Assembly: GCA_002964805.2 (NCBI GenBank)
Contig: PUDQ02000052.1
Coordinates: forward strand, 1-56,031
Direction of reading: 5' to 3'
DNA length: 56,031 nt
From: Trametes villosa
Lineage: Eukaryota; Basidiomycota; Agaricomycetes; Polyporales; Polyporaceae
The notes under the pieces are model-generated. The model was not told the DNA's origin and searched no databases. It was given only the letters and a program-made list of their open reading frames with translations. Made by a program: the position numbers and the translations under genes. Position 1 is the stretch's first letter, and each line of letters starts with the position of its first letter. Shown in pieces: positions 54,626 to 56,031 of the stretch.

Positions 54626-55452
54626 CTTTCTAGAGTACGTTGCTATCCACGTTCATTGAGAACCCAAATCTACATATGACGCCTTCCACTCTGTGGAGCC
54701 GCTTTCGGGATCCCAAGGCACCTCCTCATTGGCTCATTCGGAAGTACATCCAGTGGCTCATTGGTAATGAGCGGGGATGTGCCGGCGTGTGCCGCTCTCG
54801 CCCCACCGCGCGCACAGCGCTGAGACTGGCTGCCGTGCTCAATTGAGCGTTCTACGCAGCCGGGGCGTATGGCTGGGTCACTGGCGCTCTATCGCGTCTA
54901 TGGCCCACTCGGGGCCAAACCGAGTCACGGTAGTGCAACCACGGATCTAGTAGTACTTCAGAGCTGTTGCTCCTTAGTCTCAGCCACCGCAAACTGTCGT
55001 AGAACTGTCAGCTCGCAAAACGCGAAACGTAGGGAGACACAACCGCCCGCCAAGGGTGGCCGTACACCTTGCCGTAGCAGCCGTACACGTACGCGCAGAA
55101 CGGGCGACCTGAACTGCAGGACGCAACCACAGATGCCGTCAAGGCGTGCCACTCGCCGGCGAGGATCCACGTTGGCGCCTACACTCTGTACCGACCTAAT
55201 ATCGCGGGCGTTTGTTTGCATGGACCAATGTGCCATAAGTAGTGTCTATAGCGTCGTGTGTAGAGTCGCGGGTGTACCGTAGGGTGTGCCGTAGTAAGTA
55301 GTACAAAGCGCGCGTGAGAACGTACATAGGGTACACAAGGCTTACTGGACAGTTGGCGAAAATAGGTCAAGGCTGGGACAAGCCAGGGTAGCAAGAAAGC
55401 ATATCCGAAGGAAAGCAAAGTCGGGAGTGACCAACGGCAAAAAATGGGTACG
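54626..55452. other. Intergenic, no gene recognised
   Basis: About 830 bases with only short open frames on both strands. Nothing else recognised. Confidence 0.4.
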
Positions 55453-55813
55453 TCAGGCCAGCTCCTCCCCGGCCAGGACGCGGACTCTGTCTCCGAGCGC
55501 GGCACGGCTCTCGACCCCTCTCTCTGGGGCCTTCGTCTCTATGCCCGCCTCTGCCCCAACTTCGGACTCGTCGCCCTGCGACGGCGCCGCAAACTCAACA
55601 GAACCCCAGTCCCCGTCGTTGTGGTCAGGGAAGGAATGAATCGGGCCGCCGACGGCGGCGAGGAACGTCGGGTGCTCGGGCGAGCCGCCCCTCATCGAGC
55701 CGCCGCTGTTGATGTCGAGGGAGAGGGACGAGTTGGACGAGTTGGCACCTGCGAGTCGCGCGCTGGTCTCATGTAGGGCAAGGAGGAAACGGCCGTTGAG
55801 TACGGAGGAGATG
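55453..55813 (-). CDS. Last exon of a DUF6533 family gene (partial or relic)
   Basis: The minus-strand exon begins after a CTGCACAG acceptor with ISSVLNGRFLLALHETSARL, the same final-exon signature as the gene at 41239 (ISSILNSRFILDLQEANARL). A hydrophilic tail of about 95 residues follows, ending LAGEELA. The upstream 218 bases to the window edge contain a GGTCGGACC repeat cluster and no recognisable earlier exon. Either the intron is unusually long and the gene continues past the window, or the front has been lost. Confidence 0.6.
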
Positions 55814-55838
55814 CTGTGCAGGGCAGAGGTGTGCTTGA

Positions 55839-55917
55839 CCTGGTCGGACCCCAGTCAGACCCCACCCTGACCCCGGTCGGACCCAAAAAGGTCGGACCAG
55901 AGGTCGGGGTCAGCACG
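55839..55917. repeat. GGTCGGACC/GGTCAGACC short-motif cluster
   Basis: Within 80 bases the motif appears as GGTCGGACCCC, CAGTCAGACCCC, ACCCTGACCCC, GGTCGGACCC, GGTCGGACC and GGTCGGGGTCAG. The GGTC-GACC core is palindromic. It lies directly upstream (minus strand) of the orphan DUF6533 exon. It may be an element terminus or a simple-sequence expansion. Confidence 0.6.
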
Positions 55918-56031
55918 TGAGAGCGTGGGAAAAGGTCGCGACCCCGCGCCGCGGCGAGGTCAGCGCGCGCGGTCCTCTGGCCATCGCGGGTCCTGCGAAA
56001 TGTCCGTCTTTACTGTAGAGCTGTGGATCAT

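Noticed and set aside
1..56031. CRISPR arrays, bacterial operons, riboswitches or rRNA
   Set aside because: Intron-rich fungal gene structure throughout; no regularly spaced repeats or rRNA-like sequence seen.

Overview
This is nuclear DNA of a basidiomycete fungus, most likely an Agaricomycete close to the wood-decay polypores. Genes are split by many 48-80 bp GT-AG introns and are mostly monocistronic. The window carries families typical of that group: DUF6533 membrane proteins, BTB and F-box expansions, and a KDZ DNA transposon. All identifications come from reading translations and splice sites by eye; no database search or RNA data was available.

Layout. 1-4.1 kb is gene-poor: an inverted-repeat-bounded segment holds degenerate telomere-like repeats and a tRNA-like Pol III head. 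4.1-7 kb has two fungal proteins of unknown function. 9.6-15.97 kb is a housekeeping block: an 11-exon MFS transporter, a COQ8/ADCK atypical kinase for ubiquinone synthesis, and an OPI3-type phospholipid methyltransferase. 16.8-28.9 kb is a family-expansion block: three BTB/POZ paralogues with an intron at the same place, two tandem F-box paralogues and one unrelated F-box gene.

29-43 kb is a mobile-element-damaged island of DUF6533 genes. A 6,988 bp KDZ transposon (115 bp terminal inverted repeats, 8 bp target duplication AGAGAGAC) carries a spliced SWIM-finger/KDZ transposase gene and a convergent 7-exon accessory gene; it is inserted in the coding sequence of a small membrane-protein gene. 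About 1.3 kb further on, a 1,665 bp TRIM-like LTR element (121 bp LTRs, 5 bp duplication GGCCC, a primer site matching the anticodon arm of initiator tRNA-Met) sits three codons after the start of a DUF6533 gene. Other DUF6533 loci lie at 29.2-29.9 kb (C-terminal half only), 41.2-43.0 kb and 55.4-55.8 kb (last exon only).

44-53.8 kb is again conserved genes: a secreted GH78-like alpha-L-rhamnosidase, the GPI ethanolamine-phosphate transferase MCD4/PIG-N (18 exons), a 2-oxodicarboxylate mitochondrial carrier whose signature motifs are rebuilt from 5-nt and 7-nt microexons, and the signal recognition particle subunit SRP9, divergent from the carrier across 309 bp. The right edge holds a kinase-like pseudogene fragment and an orphan DUF6533 exon beside a GGTCGGACC-type repeat cluster.

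The best candidates for follow-up are the two nested insertions, the KDZ accessory protein, the microexons in the carrier, and a segment that is an intron in one F-box tandem copy but coding in the other.
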